A DNA stretch of 64,000 nucleotides from Endozoicomonas sp. 8E (GTDB taxonomy: Bacteria > Pseudomonadota > Gammaproteobacteria > Pseudomonadales > Endozoicomonadaceae), in assembly GCF_032883915.1 (NCBI RefSeq), contig NZ_CP120717.1, forward strand, positions 1,370,501-1,434,500. The letters run 5' to 3'. Position 1 is the stretch's first letter, and each line of letters starts with the position of its first letter. Shown in pieces: positions 19,107 to 28,066 of this stretch. The position numbers and the translations under genes are program-made. A model generated the notes under the pieces. It had not been told where the DNA came from. It was given only the letters and a program-made list of their open reading frames with translations, and searched no databases.

Positions 19107-19180
19107 TCTGACACCCGCTATTTCACTAGCAGCCTGTCGGACTTAAGACTGTCCCACACGGCAACTGCTCCTGCGTTGCT

Positions 19181-20296
19181 CTAGTGTAGTGCGTCGTTCT
19201 TTTTGCAACTTAACCGGCGATTAGCCCGAACGACTTTTTCTAAGATGTCATTTGCCTTAGCAGTCCAGATAAACGGCTTGGGATTTTGGTTATGCTTTTC
19301 AATATATTCATCAATCGCACTGACTAGCTCTGGCACACTGACAAACACACCACGGCGTAACCGCTGACTCGTGAGATCCCGAAAAAATCTCTCAACCATG
19401 TTTAACCATGATGCTGACGTTGGCGTAAAGTGCATATGAAAACGAGGATGTTTTTCCAGCCACTCTCGCACCTTCGGGTGTTTGTGAGTTGCATAGTTGT
19501 CGCAAATCAGGTGCAGCTCTTTGTCTTTTGCCGTTTCCCTATTTATCTGTTTAAGAAACTTCAACCATTCCACATGGGTATGACGCTGCTGGCACTGACC
19601 GATGACAGCACCATCAAGTACATTCAACGCTGCAAAGAGAGTGGTTGTACCATGTCGTTTATAATCATGAGTCATTGTTGCGGCACGCCCCCTCTTCAAC
19701 GGTAAGCCAGGCTGTGTTCGATCGAGCGCCTGAACCTGACTTTTTTCATCACAACACAGCACCAACGCATGTTCAGGAGGAGACAGATAGAGTCCGACAA
19801 TATCTTCAAGCTTCTCCACAAATTTCGGGCCTCGGGACACCTTGAATGTCTTTTCCAGGTGAGGCTTGAGGCCATATGCATGCCATATCCTGCGAACACT
19901 TCTTTCACTGATACCGCTAACAGCAGCCATAGTTCGGGTGCTCCAGTGAGTAGCATTTTCCGGAAGGGTGTTTGTGGTCAGACTCACAATCTCAGCAGCA
20001 TCAATCTGCTTTTTACGGCCACTGCGAGCTCGATCCTGTTCAATTCCGGAGAAACCTTCCTGAGCATATCGGTCACGCCAGCGGCTGACCTGATGACGAC
20101 CGATCTTCAGTATTTGCGCAATCTCAAGATTGCTTTTTCCTTCTGCAGCGAGAAGAACAATCTGGGCACGGCGGGCCAGGCGAACGGGGCAAGTATTTGA
20201 CGAAGTAATCTTTCTGAGTCGTATTTCTTCAGAAGCATCAAGTGTTATCTCTGTGGCAACTCGCATAGTAAAAACAGGCAGTGGTTGGAATGACAT
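19181..20296 (-). CDS. IS630-family transposase
   Basis: DDE transposase of the IS630/Tc1-mariner superfamily, 371 residues. An N-terminal helix-turn-helix region ('SNLEIAQILKIGRHQVSRWR') is followed by a second HTH ('WSTRTMAAVSGISERSVRRI'). The catalytic acids are seen as D in 'LVLCCDEKSQ', D in 'LHLICDNYATHKHPKV' and E in 'SWLNMVERFFRDL'. The frame is uninterrupted, so the element may be active. Its last codons (DALH) lie in the terminal inverted repeat, and the TAG stop is completed by the duplicated TA target plus the G after it. ATG at 20296; an internal Met (MRVATEI) is an alternative start. Confidence 0.95.
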   Translation of the reverse strand: MSFQPLPVFTMRVATEITLDASEEIRLRKITSSNTCPVRLARRAQIVLLAAEGKSNLEIAQILKIGRHQVSRWRDRYAQEGFSGIEQDRARSGRKKQIDAAEIVSLTTNTLPENATHWSTRTMAAVSGISERSVRRIWHAYGLKPHLEKTFKVSRGPKFVEKLEDIVGLYLSPPEHALVLCCDEKSQVQALDRTQPGLPLKRGRAATMTHDYKRHGTTTLFAALNVLDGAVIGQCQQRHTHVEWLKFLKQINRETAKDKELHLICDNYATHKHPKVREWLEKHPRFHMHFTPTSASWLNMVERFFRDLTSQRLRRGVFVSVPELVSAIDEYIEKHNQNPKPFIWTAKANDILEKVVRANRRLSCKKNDALH

Positions 20297-20349
20297 CCAT
20301 AATAGACTGTTAGGAGTTTTTATGTAGTGTTAATTAGGTCGCACTACAC
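19184..20349 (-). mobile_element. IS630-family insertion sequence, complete, 1166 bp
   Basis: Ends GTGTAGTGCG (19184-19193) and CGCACTACAC (20340-20349) are perfect 10-bp inverted repeats, flanked by TA on both sides (19182-19183, 20350-20351), the target duplication expected for this family. The empty site is seen in the copy at 49391-49603, where one TA is present. Confidence 0.92.
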
Positions 20350-20518
20350 TAGCTCCTGCATCCATGCAGTCGTGCGGTTGCAATAAATTGGTCTAAAAAT
20401 CCCTGTTTCTTCGTCAAATAGCTCGCTATTCTCCTCAGAAACAGAGATTTTTATCCTCAATTTCTTGCAATCCTCGCTACGGACGCTTAAGTCCGACAGG
20501 CTGCTAGGCTTTCTTGAT

Positions 20519-20555
20519 CTATTCTTCCTCTCTGTAAACCAGGATGCAAGGATAG
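20519..20555 (+). promoter_or_regulatory. Conserved leader hairpin 6 of zinc-finger family
   Basis: CTATTCTT (20519-20526) with AAGGATAG (20548-20555); the C-to-T change keeps pairing through T-G. 21-nt loop. The mobile element ends only 12 bp upstream, so any promoter further upstream has been displaced. Confidence 0.55.
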
Positions 20556-20556
20556 A

Positions 20557-22989
20557 GTTATTAAGTACACACTCGCTGTAACGTCGTTGTTGCTGATACT
20601 GTTGCTCTCTGGCGTCTGTCAGGCTGAAACGTTGACAAGACGCTTTATTGTCGAGATTGAACAGGATGAAGGTTCTTTAAAACAGAACTATTCTACGGAT
20701 CGTGACCGGCAAACATTGCCGGGTGGCTCGTCCGGCATTGCTGCCACTGGCGACTCTTCAGTGTCCGGTTCGTTGTCTGACAACAAACGACATAAGACTT
20801 GCAGTTACCGGATCAAAACAATCCTTATTGAGTCGATTTCGTGGCAGTTACTTTACGCTGCTCATCTTCTGGCTTTTTACGAACTGGTCCTGACCACCAA
20901 AGAGGCCTTAATAAGCCCGGCTCTTTATTCATGGTTACCTTTAGAAGCGGTTATTGCTATCGGATGGCTTTTGAAAAGCTATTGGAACCCCGATTCAGCA
21001 ATTTTTAACCTGACTGAACAGCCGGATGCATCTCAGTTGATAGGGCGGGATTGCCCATTTGCGGCCACTACAGTGATGTTTGGCTCCGGAAACAACCCGC
21101 CACAATACACGGCCTCAGAATCACCCAGCCAACAAACCTCACAAACCACTGCCCATCGGACAGGCGCTTTAACCAGCCCAATGAATTATGGCTCTGACGG
21201 CGGTAAAGGAGGTTTTCAACAACAGCATCATACTCTGGGTTTAAATTGTTTCATCTATTTCTGTCATGGTATTTGTCAATTCGGACCATCATCCGACAAC
21301 AGAGGGTTCACTGAATGGCCGCAGTGCTTCGCAGAAAGCTCATGCCCCTATTCGGCGGATGGAGACTGTTTGGGTTGTAAAGGTATTTTTGATCTTGCAA
21401 ACACTTCAGATTCCGGACAAAACAAGCCTTTCCAAACATTGAATGGTCCTTTTGGCATTCGACTCCCATTCGATTCTAACCCACTATTTGATGACAACTC
21501 TGCAGAAGGGGTCGTCACGGATTTAATGATTTCAGGGGCCGCTAATACAGCGGGTCCTGCCGAGCCTCTCAATGATGACGTGCCAATCCACGGGGCCTCC
21601 ATCGCAATTGATTTTGAGGTGATTAGTGAGCTACCCGATCTGCATGATATTGTCCAGGAAACCGGTTTTTCCTTAACGCATAGTCATTCAGAAGCACCAC
21701 AAACAACCACTGAATTATCCCAATTGTATCAGCGCCAAACTCGTCCATCCCCGGCAGGGGCGACACAAGCTGAAGATAACAGTGGGCAATTAATATGTAG
21801 CCTCACTGTGGTCGGAGAAGATGGTCAGTATCGACTATGCGGGAAGGTCTGCAATAATACTAAAAGCTTGTCGGATCACAAAAACGGTATTCACAGTGGG
21901 CAAAAAACCTGTGACGTAAGAGTGGTCAAAGAGGATGGGCAGCAGCGGCCATGCGGGAAGGTCTGCAAGAATGCTCGCGTTCTGTCGTATCACAAAATCA
22001 GCACCCACACCGGGCAAAAAACCTGTGAAGTGACCGTTACGGGAGAGGACGGCCAACGTCGGCCATGCGGAAAGGTTTGCAAGAATGCTCTGGCTCTATC
22101 TTCTCACAAAAGTACATACCATAGCGGGCAAAAAACCTGTGGTTATACCGTGGTTGGGGAAGACGGCCAGCCACGGCCATGCGGGAAGGTCTGCCAAAGT
22201 GGCAATGCCCTGTTTTCTCACAAAAGCAAATGCCACGCAGGAAAAAAAACTTGTGAAGCGAAAGTGATCGGGGAAGACGGCCGACAGCGGCCATGTGGAA
22301 AGGTCTGCAAGAATGCTCTGGCTCTGTCATCTCACAAAAGCAACTACCACACCGGGCAACAAACCTGTGACGTGGCTGTGGTCGGCGAAAATGGACGACA
22401 GCGACCATGCGCAATGCTATGCAAGAATGTTCAAACCCTGTTATATCACAAAAGAAGAGACCACACCGGACAACAAACCTGTTATGTGAACGTGATCGGG
22501 GAGGATGGTCAGCTGCGGCCATGTGGGAAGGTGTTCAAGAATGCTTCACTTCTATCGGGCCACAAAAGCGGCTATCACTCTGGGCAAAAAAACTGTGATT
22601 TGACAGTAGCCGGGAAGGATGGGCGGCAGCGGCCATGCGGGAAAGTCTTCAATAATATTCCAGCCCTTTCGGATCACAAAAGAAAATACCACACAGGACC
22701 TAAAAACTGTGATTTGGCATTATTCGGGAAGGATGGGCAGCAGCGACCATGCGGGACAGTATGGAAGAATGCTCGAGCCCTGATTAATCACAGAAGAAGA
22801 GACCACAGCGAGCAAAAAACCTGTAATTTGACCGTGATCGGGGAAGATGGTCAGCAGAGACAGTGTGGTAGGATCTGCAAGAATGCTCTAGCCCTGACGG
22901 TGCACAAAAGAATACATCGAAAACGCAAGTCTGTTGACCTGGACCGTGACAATGATTCCGGTCCTCAAGAAGGTAAAGTGAATAAATAA
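20557..22989 (+). CDS. Secreted C2H2-like zinc-finger repeat protein, family member 6
   Basis: About 810 residues counting from the homologous position, which is GTT here, followed by the invariant ATT at 20560; the first standard start is the TTG at 20587. N-terminal block 'RRFIVEIEQDEGSLKQNYST', 'ISWQLLYAAHLLAFYELVL', 'LEAVIAIGWLLKSYW', 'LNCFIYFCHGICQF', knuckle 'SCPYSADGDCLGC'. Ten intact fingers (about 21790-22920), several nearly identical (for example the two that read NALALSSHKS), which points to recent duplication of the 114-bp unit. Tail HRKRKSVDLDRDND. The upstream mobile-element insertion separates it from gene 5, so expression may differ from that of its siblings. Confidence 0.85.
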   Translation, partial: VIKYTLAVTSLLLILLLSGVCQAETLTRRFIVEIEQDEGSLKQNYSTDRDRQTLPGGSSGIAATGDSSVSGSLSDNKRHKTCSYRIKTILIESISWQLLYAAHLLAFYELVLTTKEALISPALYSWLPLEAVIAIGWLLKSYWNPDSAIFNLTEQPDASQLIGRDCPFAATTVMFGSGNNPPQYTASESPSQQTSQTTAHRTGALTSPMNYGSDGGKGGFQQQHHTLGLNCFIYFCHGICQFGPSSDNRGFTEWPQCFAESSCPYSADGDCLGCKGIFDLANTSDSGQNKPFQTLNGPFGIRLPFDSNPLFDDNSAEGVVTDLMISGAANTAGPAEPLNDDVPIHGASIAIDFEVISELPDLHDIVQETGFSLTHSHSEAPQTTTELSQLYQRQTRPSPAGATQAEDNSGQLICSLTVVGEDGQYRLCGKVCNNTKSLSDHKNGIHSGQKTCDVRVVKEDGQQRPCGKVCKNARVLSYHKISTHTGQKTCEVTVTGEDGQRRPCGKVCKNALALSSHKSTYHSGQKTCGYTVVGEDGQPRPCGKVCQSGNALFSHKSKCHAGKKTCEAKVIGEDGRQRPCGKVCKNALALSSHKSNYHTGQQTCDVAVVGENGRQRPCAMLCKNVQTLLYHKRRDHTGQQTCYVNVIGEDGQLRPCGKVFKNASLLSGHKSGYHSGQKNCDLTVAGKDGRQRPCGKVFNNIPALSDHKRKYHTGPKNCDLALFGKDGQQRPCGTVWKNARALINHRRRDHSEQKTCNLTVIGEDGQQRQCGRICKNALALTVHKRIHRKRKSVDLDRDNDSGPQEGKVNK

Positions 22990-23043
22990 CGATCTGATTG
23001 AACGGGAACCGGGGTTTTAAGACACTCTCTTTCACGAGGTGAC

Positions 23044-23080
23044 CTAACCTTCCTCGCTGTAAACGAGAAAGCAGGGATAG
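23044..23080 (+). promoter_or_regulatory. Leader hairpin 7 of zinc-finger family, variant
   Basis: CTAACCTT (23044-23051) with AGGGATAG (23073-23080), one mismatch and one G-U pair. It has gained an inner stem CTCG/CGAG in the loop. Spacing is again 37 nt. Confidence 0.5.
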
Positions 23081-23081
23081 A

Positions 23082-25856
23082 ATGATTAGACACTTACTCT
23101 TTGCGGCATCGCTGTTGCTGCTAGTGTCGTTTTTTTTTATCAGTCAGGCCAAAGCGCTGACAAGATATTTTATTGTCGAGTTTGAACAGGGTGCTGGTTC
23201 TCCAAAACAGAACTTTTTGATAAAACCTACCCTGCATTCATTTCCAGTCAATCCAACAGTCATTGCTGATACCAACGACTATGCAGTATCTGGTTTGCCT
23301 CCTGATGAAAAACGACAAAGAGCTTTCATTTACGGATTTAAAATGCACCTTATTGAGTCGATTTCATGGCAGTTGCTTTATGCCTCTCAGCTGCTGGCTG
23401 CTTACGAATTGATTCTGACCACCCGGGATGCGGCTCCGGGTCCAACCCCCCATTCATGGCTATCTTTAGAAGCGGTTGTCGCTGTCGGCGGACTTTTAAA
23501 AAACTATTGGAAACCCGATTCACTGCTGTTTAATTCAATTATGCAACAGTCGACGTTTATATTGATGCAGCAGTATTTCCCCTTTGTAACCATCACTGCA
23601 ATGTTTGGTTCTGGACATGACTCATCACAATCCCCAGCCTTGGAATCATCCAGCCAGCAGGCTCTACAAACCAGTACCCAACATACAGGGGCTTTAACCA
23701 GCCCACTGAATTCTGGCTCTGGCGACGGTAACGGAGGTTCCCAACAACACCAACATACGTGGGGTTTAAATTGTTTCGTCTATCCCTGTTGCGGTGTTTG
23801 TCAATTCCTGCCATTGCTCGAGAAAAGAGAGCTCGTTGATTGGCCGCTGAATTTCGAAGAAATTTCTTGCTCTCATGTGGCTAATGGACACTGTCTGGGT
23901 TGCATAGGTCGTTTTGATCCTGAAAACTCCTCTGATTTCCGGAAATACTCGTACTTCAAAACATTGAATGATCCTTCTATCATTCAACTTTCATTCGATT
24001 CTGCCCCATCATTTGGTAGCGACTCTATAGACGGGACCACTCAGGAAGAGTTAATCCTGGACTTCTTGAGTTCAGGAAGTGCAGATACAACGTATCCTGC
24101 CGGGCCTCTTGATGACGATGCCCAAATGCCCGGGGATTTTCCCATCGCTAATGGTTTTGAGATCATTAATGGGTCAATCAATTTAAATGATCTTCTCGAA
24201 GAAAACGGTTTTTCCTTATCGCTTACCCATTCAGCAACACCACAAATAACCACTGAATCATCCCGATTGGGTCAGAGCCAACCTTATCTATCCCGGGCAG
24301 AGGCAACACCAGCCACAGACAACAGCGGGCAATTAATATGCGCCGCGATTGTGGCCGGGGTAGATGGCCAGCAGCGGCCATGCGGGAGGATCTACAACAA
24401 AGTTCAAGCCCTGTCGGCTCACAAAAGCAAATCCCACACGGGGCAAAAAGTCTGTGGCCTGGAATTACCCGGACAGGATGGGCAGCAGAGACCATGCGGG
24501 ATGGTCTTTAAGAACGCTCAAGCCCTGTCGTATCACAAAAACAAATACCACACTTGGCAAAAAATCTGTGAATTGGCAGTAGTGGGGCAGGATGGGAGAG
24601 CGCGACTATGCGGAACGGTCTGCAAAAATGCTCGAGCCCTGTCATTTCACAAAAGCAACTATCACACAGGACAAAACAACTGTGACCTGACAGCGGTTAT
24701 GAAAGATGGTCAGCAGCGACAATGCGGGACGGTATGGAAGAGTGCTATTGGTTTGTCATCTTACAAAAGCGAACAACGGCAAAAAACCTCTAACCTGATA
24801 TTGGCCGGGCAGGATGGGCAGCAGCCATGTGGTAAGGTTTGTGACAATATCAGCGCCTTGGGGGGGCACAAAAAAAAGGACCACTCAGAGAAAAAAACCT
24901 GTGACCTGACATTACTCGCAGAGGATGGGCAGCAGCAACCATGCGGGGCGGTCTGCAAGAATGCTCGAGCTCTTTTATATCACAAAAGGAACTATCACTC
25001 AGTGCAAAAAAATTGTGGCGTGGTCATGGTCGGCAGTGATGGTCAGCAGCGACCATGCGGGAAGGTCTGCAGGAATGCTCAAGCCCTGTCATATCACAAA
25101 AACAAATGCCATAGCGGGCAACAAACCTGCGACATCAGCGTGCCTGGGCAGGGCGGCCAGCAGCAGTCATGTGGGAAGGTCTTCAGAAATATTCGATCCC
25201 TGACGGATCACAAAAGCAAATACCACACAGGGCAAAAAATCTGTCAGCGAGCATTTGTGGGTCAGGATGGGCAGCAGCGGCCATGCGGGGAGGTCTGCAA
25301 AAATGCTCGAGCCCTTTCATTACACAAAAGCAACTATCACTCAGAGCAAAAAACCTGTGTCGTGACCGTGGTAGGAGAAGATGGCCAGCAGCGGCCATGT
25401 GGGGAGGTCTTCAGAAATGTTCAATCCCTGACGGGTCACAAAAGCAGGCACCACACAAGGGAACAGGCCTGTGACTTTGTCGTGGTCAGGCAGGATGGGC
25501 AGCAGCGACCATGCGGGAAGGTCTGCAAGAATATCAGAGCCCTGTCGGATCATAAAAGAAAATACCACAAAGGAAAAAAGACCTGTGAATTGGCAGTGCT
25601 CGACCAGGATGGGCAGCAGCGACCATGCGGGAAGGTCTGCAAGAATGCTATTGCCCTGTTGGATCACAAAACAAGACACCACAGCAAACAAAGAGTCTGC
25701 GATTTGACCATGGTCGGGGAGGATGGTCGGCTACAGCCTTGCGCTAAGGTTTGCAAGAGCACTAAAGCTCTGTCGGATCACAAAAGAGAACATCGAAAAC
25801 GCAAGCCTGTTGATGTGGGTCAGGGCTATGAATCAGTCTCCAGGAAGGTAAAGTGA
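23082..25856 (+). CDS. Secreted C2H2-like zinc-finger repeat protein, family member 7 (largest)
   Basis: 924 residues. The only member with ATG exactly at the homologous start (MIRHLLFAASLLLLVSFFFI), which fixes the start position for the family. Signal peptide to about residue 24, then 'RYFIVEFEQGAGSPKQNFLI', 'ISWQLLYASQLLAAYELIL', 'LEAVVAVGGLLKNYW', 'LNCFVYPCCGVCQF' and the knuckle 'SCSHVANGHCLGC'. Thirteen repeats (about 24325-25790); repeat 4 has lost both His (SSYKSEQ) and repeat 5 has S for its first Cys and a shortened knuckle. The rest keep C, C, H, H. Tail HRKRKPVDVGQGYE. The repeats are most alike in the middle of the array, as expected from unequal exchange. Confidence 0.87.
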   Translation: MIRHLLFAASLLLLVSFFFISQAKALTRYFIVEFEQGAGSPKQNFLIKPTLHSFPVNPTVIADTNDYAVSGLPPDEKRQRAFIYGFKMHLIESISWQLLYASQLLAAYELILTTRDAAPGPTPHSWLSLEAVVAVGGLLKNYWKPDSLLFNSIMQQSTFILMQQYFPFVTITAMFGSGHDSSQSPALESSSQQALQTSTQHTGALTSPLNSGSGDGNGGSQQHQHTWGLNCFVYPCCGVCQFLPLLEKRELVDWPLNFEEISCSHVANGHCLGCIGRFDPENSSDFRKYSYFKTLNDPSIIQLSFDSAPSFGSDSIDGTTQEELILDFLSSGSADTTYPAGPLDDDAQMPGDFPIANGFEIINGSINLNDLLEENGFSLSLTHSATPQITTESSRLGQSQPYLSRAEATPATDNSGQLICAAIVAGVDGQQRPCGRIYNKVQALSAHKSKSHTGQKVCGLELPGQDGQQRPCGMVFKNAQALSYHKNKYHTWQKICELAVVGQDGRARLCGTVCKNARALSFHKSNYHTGQNNCDLTAVMKDGQQRQCGTVWKSAIGLSSYKSEQRQKTSNLILAGQDGQQPCGKVCDNISALGGHKKKDHSEKKTCDLTLLAEDGQQQPCGAVCKNARALLYHKRNYHSVQKNCGVVMVGSDGQQRPCGKVCRNAQALSYHKNKCHSGQQTCDISVPGQGGQQQSCGKVFRNIRSLTDHKSKYHTGQKICQRAFVGQDGQQRPCGEVCKNARALSLHKSNYHSEQKTCVVTVVGEDGQQRPCGEVFRNVQSLTGHKSRHHTREQACDFVVVRQDGQQRPCGKVCKNIRALSDHKRKYHKGKKTCELAVLDQDGQQRPCGKVCKNAIALLDHKTRHHSKQRVCDLTMVGEDGRLQPCAKVCKSTKALSDHKREHRKRKPVDVGQGYESVSRKVK

Positions 25857-25958
25857 AGAAGCAGCGAACTGATCTAATCTCATTTTATGAGGTTTTGCCT
25901 ATACAACGTTTATTTTTAACAGAAGCTTTTTGACAGAAAACACACTTATAGTCTTGAC

Positions 25959-25995
25959 CTATTCTTCATCTCTGTATGCCAGAACGCAAGGATAG
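25959..25995 (+). promoter_or_regulatory. Conserved leader hairpin 8 of zinc-finger family
   Basis: CTATTCTT (25959-25966) with AAGGATAG (25988-25995), one T-G pair, 21-nt loop. Here an in-frame ATG (25976) happens to lie in the loop. Confidence 0.55.
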
Positions 25996-27925
25996 AATTA
26001 TTAAACGCTTACTATCTGTGGCACCGCTGTTGCTGCTGTTATCGTTGTCTGTTATATGTCAGGCTGTAGCGTTGAACAGACGTTTTATTGTTCAACTTGG
26101 ACAGGATGCAGTTTTTCCAGGCCAGAGCCTTTCTATAAAGCGTAACCTGAACACATCGCCAGTGAACTCGCTGTTCATAGCCGACACGAAAGGGAATGCA
26201 GGATCAGATTCTTCCTCTGATGATAAACGACAAGAATCTTCCAGTTGCGGGTTCCAAAGGCCCCTTATTGAGTCGATTTCATGGCAGTTGCTTTATGCCT
26301 CTCACCTGCTGGTTGCTTACCAACTGACCCTGACTACCAGAGACGTTCTTTTGAGCTACGACCCTTATTCATGGCTGCCCGAAGGTTGGTTTGTTGCAGT
26401 CCCCTGGCTTTTAGACAGCTATTGGAATCCCGGTTCTCCGCTGTTTAGTCCGATTGAACAACAGGGGGGGCAGAAACTACCCTTTGCGGCCATCACTGCG
26501 ATGTTTGGCTCAGGACATAATCAGCAACTGTACCAGCCATTACAATCATCGGGCCAGCAAACTTCACAAGCCACCAGCCAATGTTCAGGCTCTTTAATCA
26601 GCCCTGTGAGTTCTGGCTCTGGTGACGGTGACAGAGGCCCTCAACAGTACCTGCATACTTTGGGTTTAAATTGTTTCGTCTATCCCTGTTATGGCATTTG
26701 TCGATTTCGATCATCATCCGACAGCAGAGAACCCGCTGAATGGTTGCTGGAATCATTAAACGGCTCATGTCCCCGTCTGGCTAATCGGCATTGCTATAAT
26801 TGCATCAGTTATTTTGATTCTGAACAACTATCTGGTGTCATTGATAGTACCTTTACAGATGAGGTTGCCTCAGACGGGGTCGTTATAGGCTCAATCGTCA
26901 ATAAAACTAATGCTATCTGGCCACTCAGTGATGTTGTGCCAATGCACAGGCATTTTTCTTTCGTCGCTAATGATTTTGTGGACATTAATGAGCCACTCGG
27001 TTTGCAGAATTCTTTCGAAGGAGACGAAGCTTTCTTTAGGCTTTCCCCTTCAGAAACACAACAAACAACCACTGAATTATCCCGTTTAGATCAGAGCCAA
27101 TCCTATCTCTCCCAGACAGGCACGATACAGGCTTCAGTAGCCGCTGAGAATGTAATATTCGGAGCTAGACATTGCCAACAAACCGATTCAGACGATAAAG
27201 CCGGGCAAATAATCTGTAAAGCGACAGTGTCTGTAGAGGGCGGACAGCAGCGACCATGCGAGAAGGTCTGCAATAATGCTAAATCTCTGTTATCTCATAA
27301 AAGAAGATACCATACCGGGAAGCGAGTTTGTAAAGTGTCAGTGATCGGGAAATATGGCCAGCAGCAGCCGTGCTGGACGGTCTGCAAGAATGTTCAAGCC
27401 TTGTTGCATCACAGAAGAACAGTCCACACTGGACAACAAATCTGTAACTTGATCGTGATTGGGAAAGATGGCCAGCGACGGCCATGCGGGAAGATCTGTA
27501 AGAATGCTCATACCCTGTCGAATCACAAATGCAGAGTTCACTCCGGGCAACAAATCTGTGTTGTGACCCTGGTCGGGAAGGATGGCCAGCAGCGGCCATG
27601 CGGGACGGTCTGCAATAACTATCAAGCCTTGGTGGATCACAAAAAAAAAGACCACAGCGAGCAACAAACCTGTGACGTAAATGTGATGGGGATGAATGGT
27701 CAGCAGCGACCATGCGGGAGGGTCTGCAAGAGTTATCAGGCCCTGGGGGTCCATAAAAGCAAACGCCACACCGGACAACAAATTTGTGATGTGACCATGG
27801 TTGGTGGGGATGGCCAGCAGCGACCATGCGGAAAAATCTGCAAGAATAGCGGAGCCCTCTACGATCACAAAAGAAAGCATCACAAACGCAAGCCTGATGA
27901 TGTGGGTCAGAGCCTCCGTCCCTGA
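25976..27925 (+). CDS. Secreted C2H2-like zinc-finger repeat protein, family member 8
   Basis: 649 residues from an ATG in the leader loop (MPERKDRIIKRLLSVAPLLL), or about 642 from the homologous ATT at 25997. The upstream ATG has no Shine-Dalgarno of its own, while AAGGA lies just before the ATT. N-terminal block 'RRFIVQLGQDAVFPGQSLSI', 'ISWQLLYASHLLVAYQLTL', 'LNCFVYPCYGICRF', knuckle 'SCPRLANRHCYNC'. The acidic linker is short. Six intact fingers (about 27210-27885). The tail is HHKRKPDDVGQ: RKRK is changed to HKRK but still basic. Confidence 0.84.
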   Translation: MPERKDRIIKRLLSVAPLLLLLSLSVICQAVALNRRFIVQLGQDAVFPGQSLSIKRNLNTSPVNSLFIADTKGNAGSDSSSDDKRQESSSCGFQRPLIESISWQLLYASHLLVAYQLTLTTRDVLLSYDPYSWLPEGWFVAVPWLLDSYWNPGSPLFSPIEQQGGQKLPFAAITAMFGSGHNQQLYQPLQSSGQQTSQATSQCSGSLISPVSSGSGDGDRGPQQYLHTLGLNCFVYPCYGICRFRSSSDSREPAEWLLESLNGSCPRLANRHCYNCISYFDSEQLSGVIDSTFTDEVASDGVVIGSIVNKTNAIWPLSDVVPMHRHFSFVANDFVDINEPLGLQNSFEGDEAFFRLSPSETQQTTTELSRLDQSQSYLSQTGTIQASVAAENVIFGARHCQQTDSDDKAGQIICKATVSVEGGQQRPCEKVCNNAKSLLSHKRRYHTGKRVCKVSVIGKYGQQQPCWTVCKNVQALLHHRRTVHTGQQICNLIVIGKDGQRRPCGKICKNAHTLSNHKCRVHSGQQICVVTLVGKDGQQRPCGTVCNNYQALVDHKKKDHSEQQTCDVNVMGMNGQQRPCGRVCKSYQALGVHKSKRHTGQQICDVTMVGGDGQQRPCGKICKNSGALYDHKRKHHKRKPDDVGQSLRP

Positions 27926-28028
27926 TCTGAAAACCTTTTCACGAAGTTCTGTCTGGTCTGACTTCTGGTCTTTAAAAGAGGGTGTTTAACAGAGGCTCTC
28001 TGAAAAAAAGCACGCTTGTTTTCTTGAA

Positions 28029-28065
28029 CTATTCTTCCTCTCTGTATATCAGGAAGCAAGGATAG
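28029..28065 (+). promoter_or_regulatory. Conserved leader hairpin 9 of zinc-finger family
   Basis: CTATTCTT (28029-28036) with AAGGATAG (28058-28065), one T-G pair, 21-nt loop, then GA and ATT ATT AAA CAC. Confidence 0.55.
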
Positions 28066-28066
28066 A

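Larger units (their letters stand above)
19127..20506. mobile_element. Small inverted-repeat element (MITE type A) split by an IS630-family insertion
   Basis: The outer ends TAGCAGCCTGTCGGACTTAAG (19127-19147) and its complement (20486-20506) are identical to the ends of the intact 213-bp copy at 49391-49603, and the flanks match that copy in reverse orientation up to the IS. The host element is therefore split at a TA within its 49-bp core. It sits just before the leader of zinc-finger gene 6. Confidence 0.85.
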
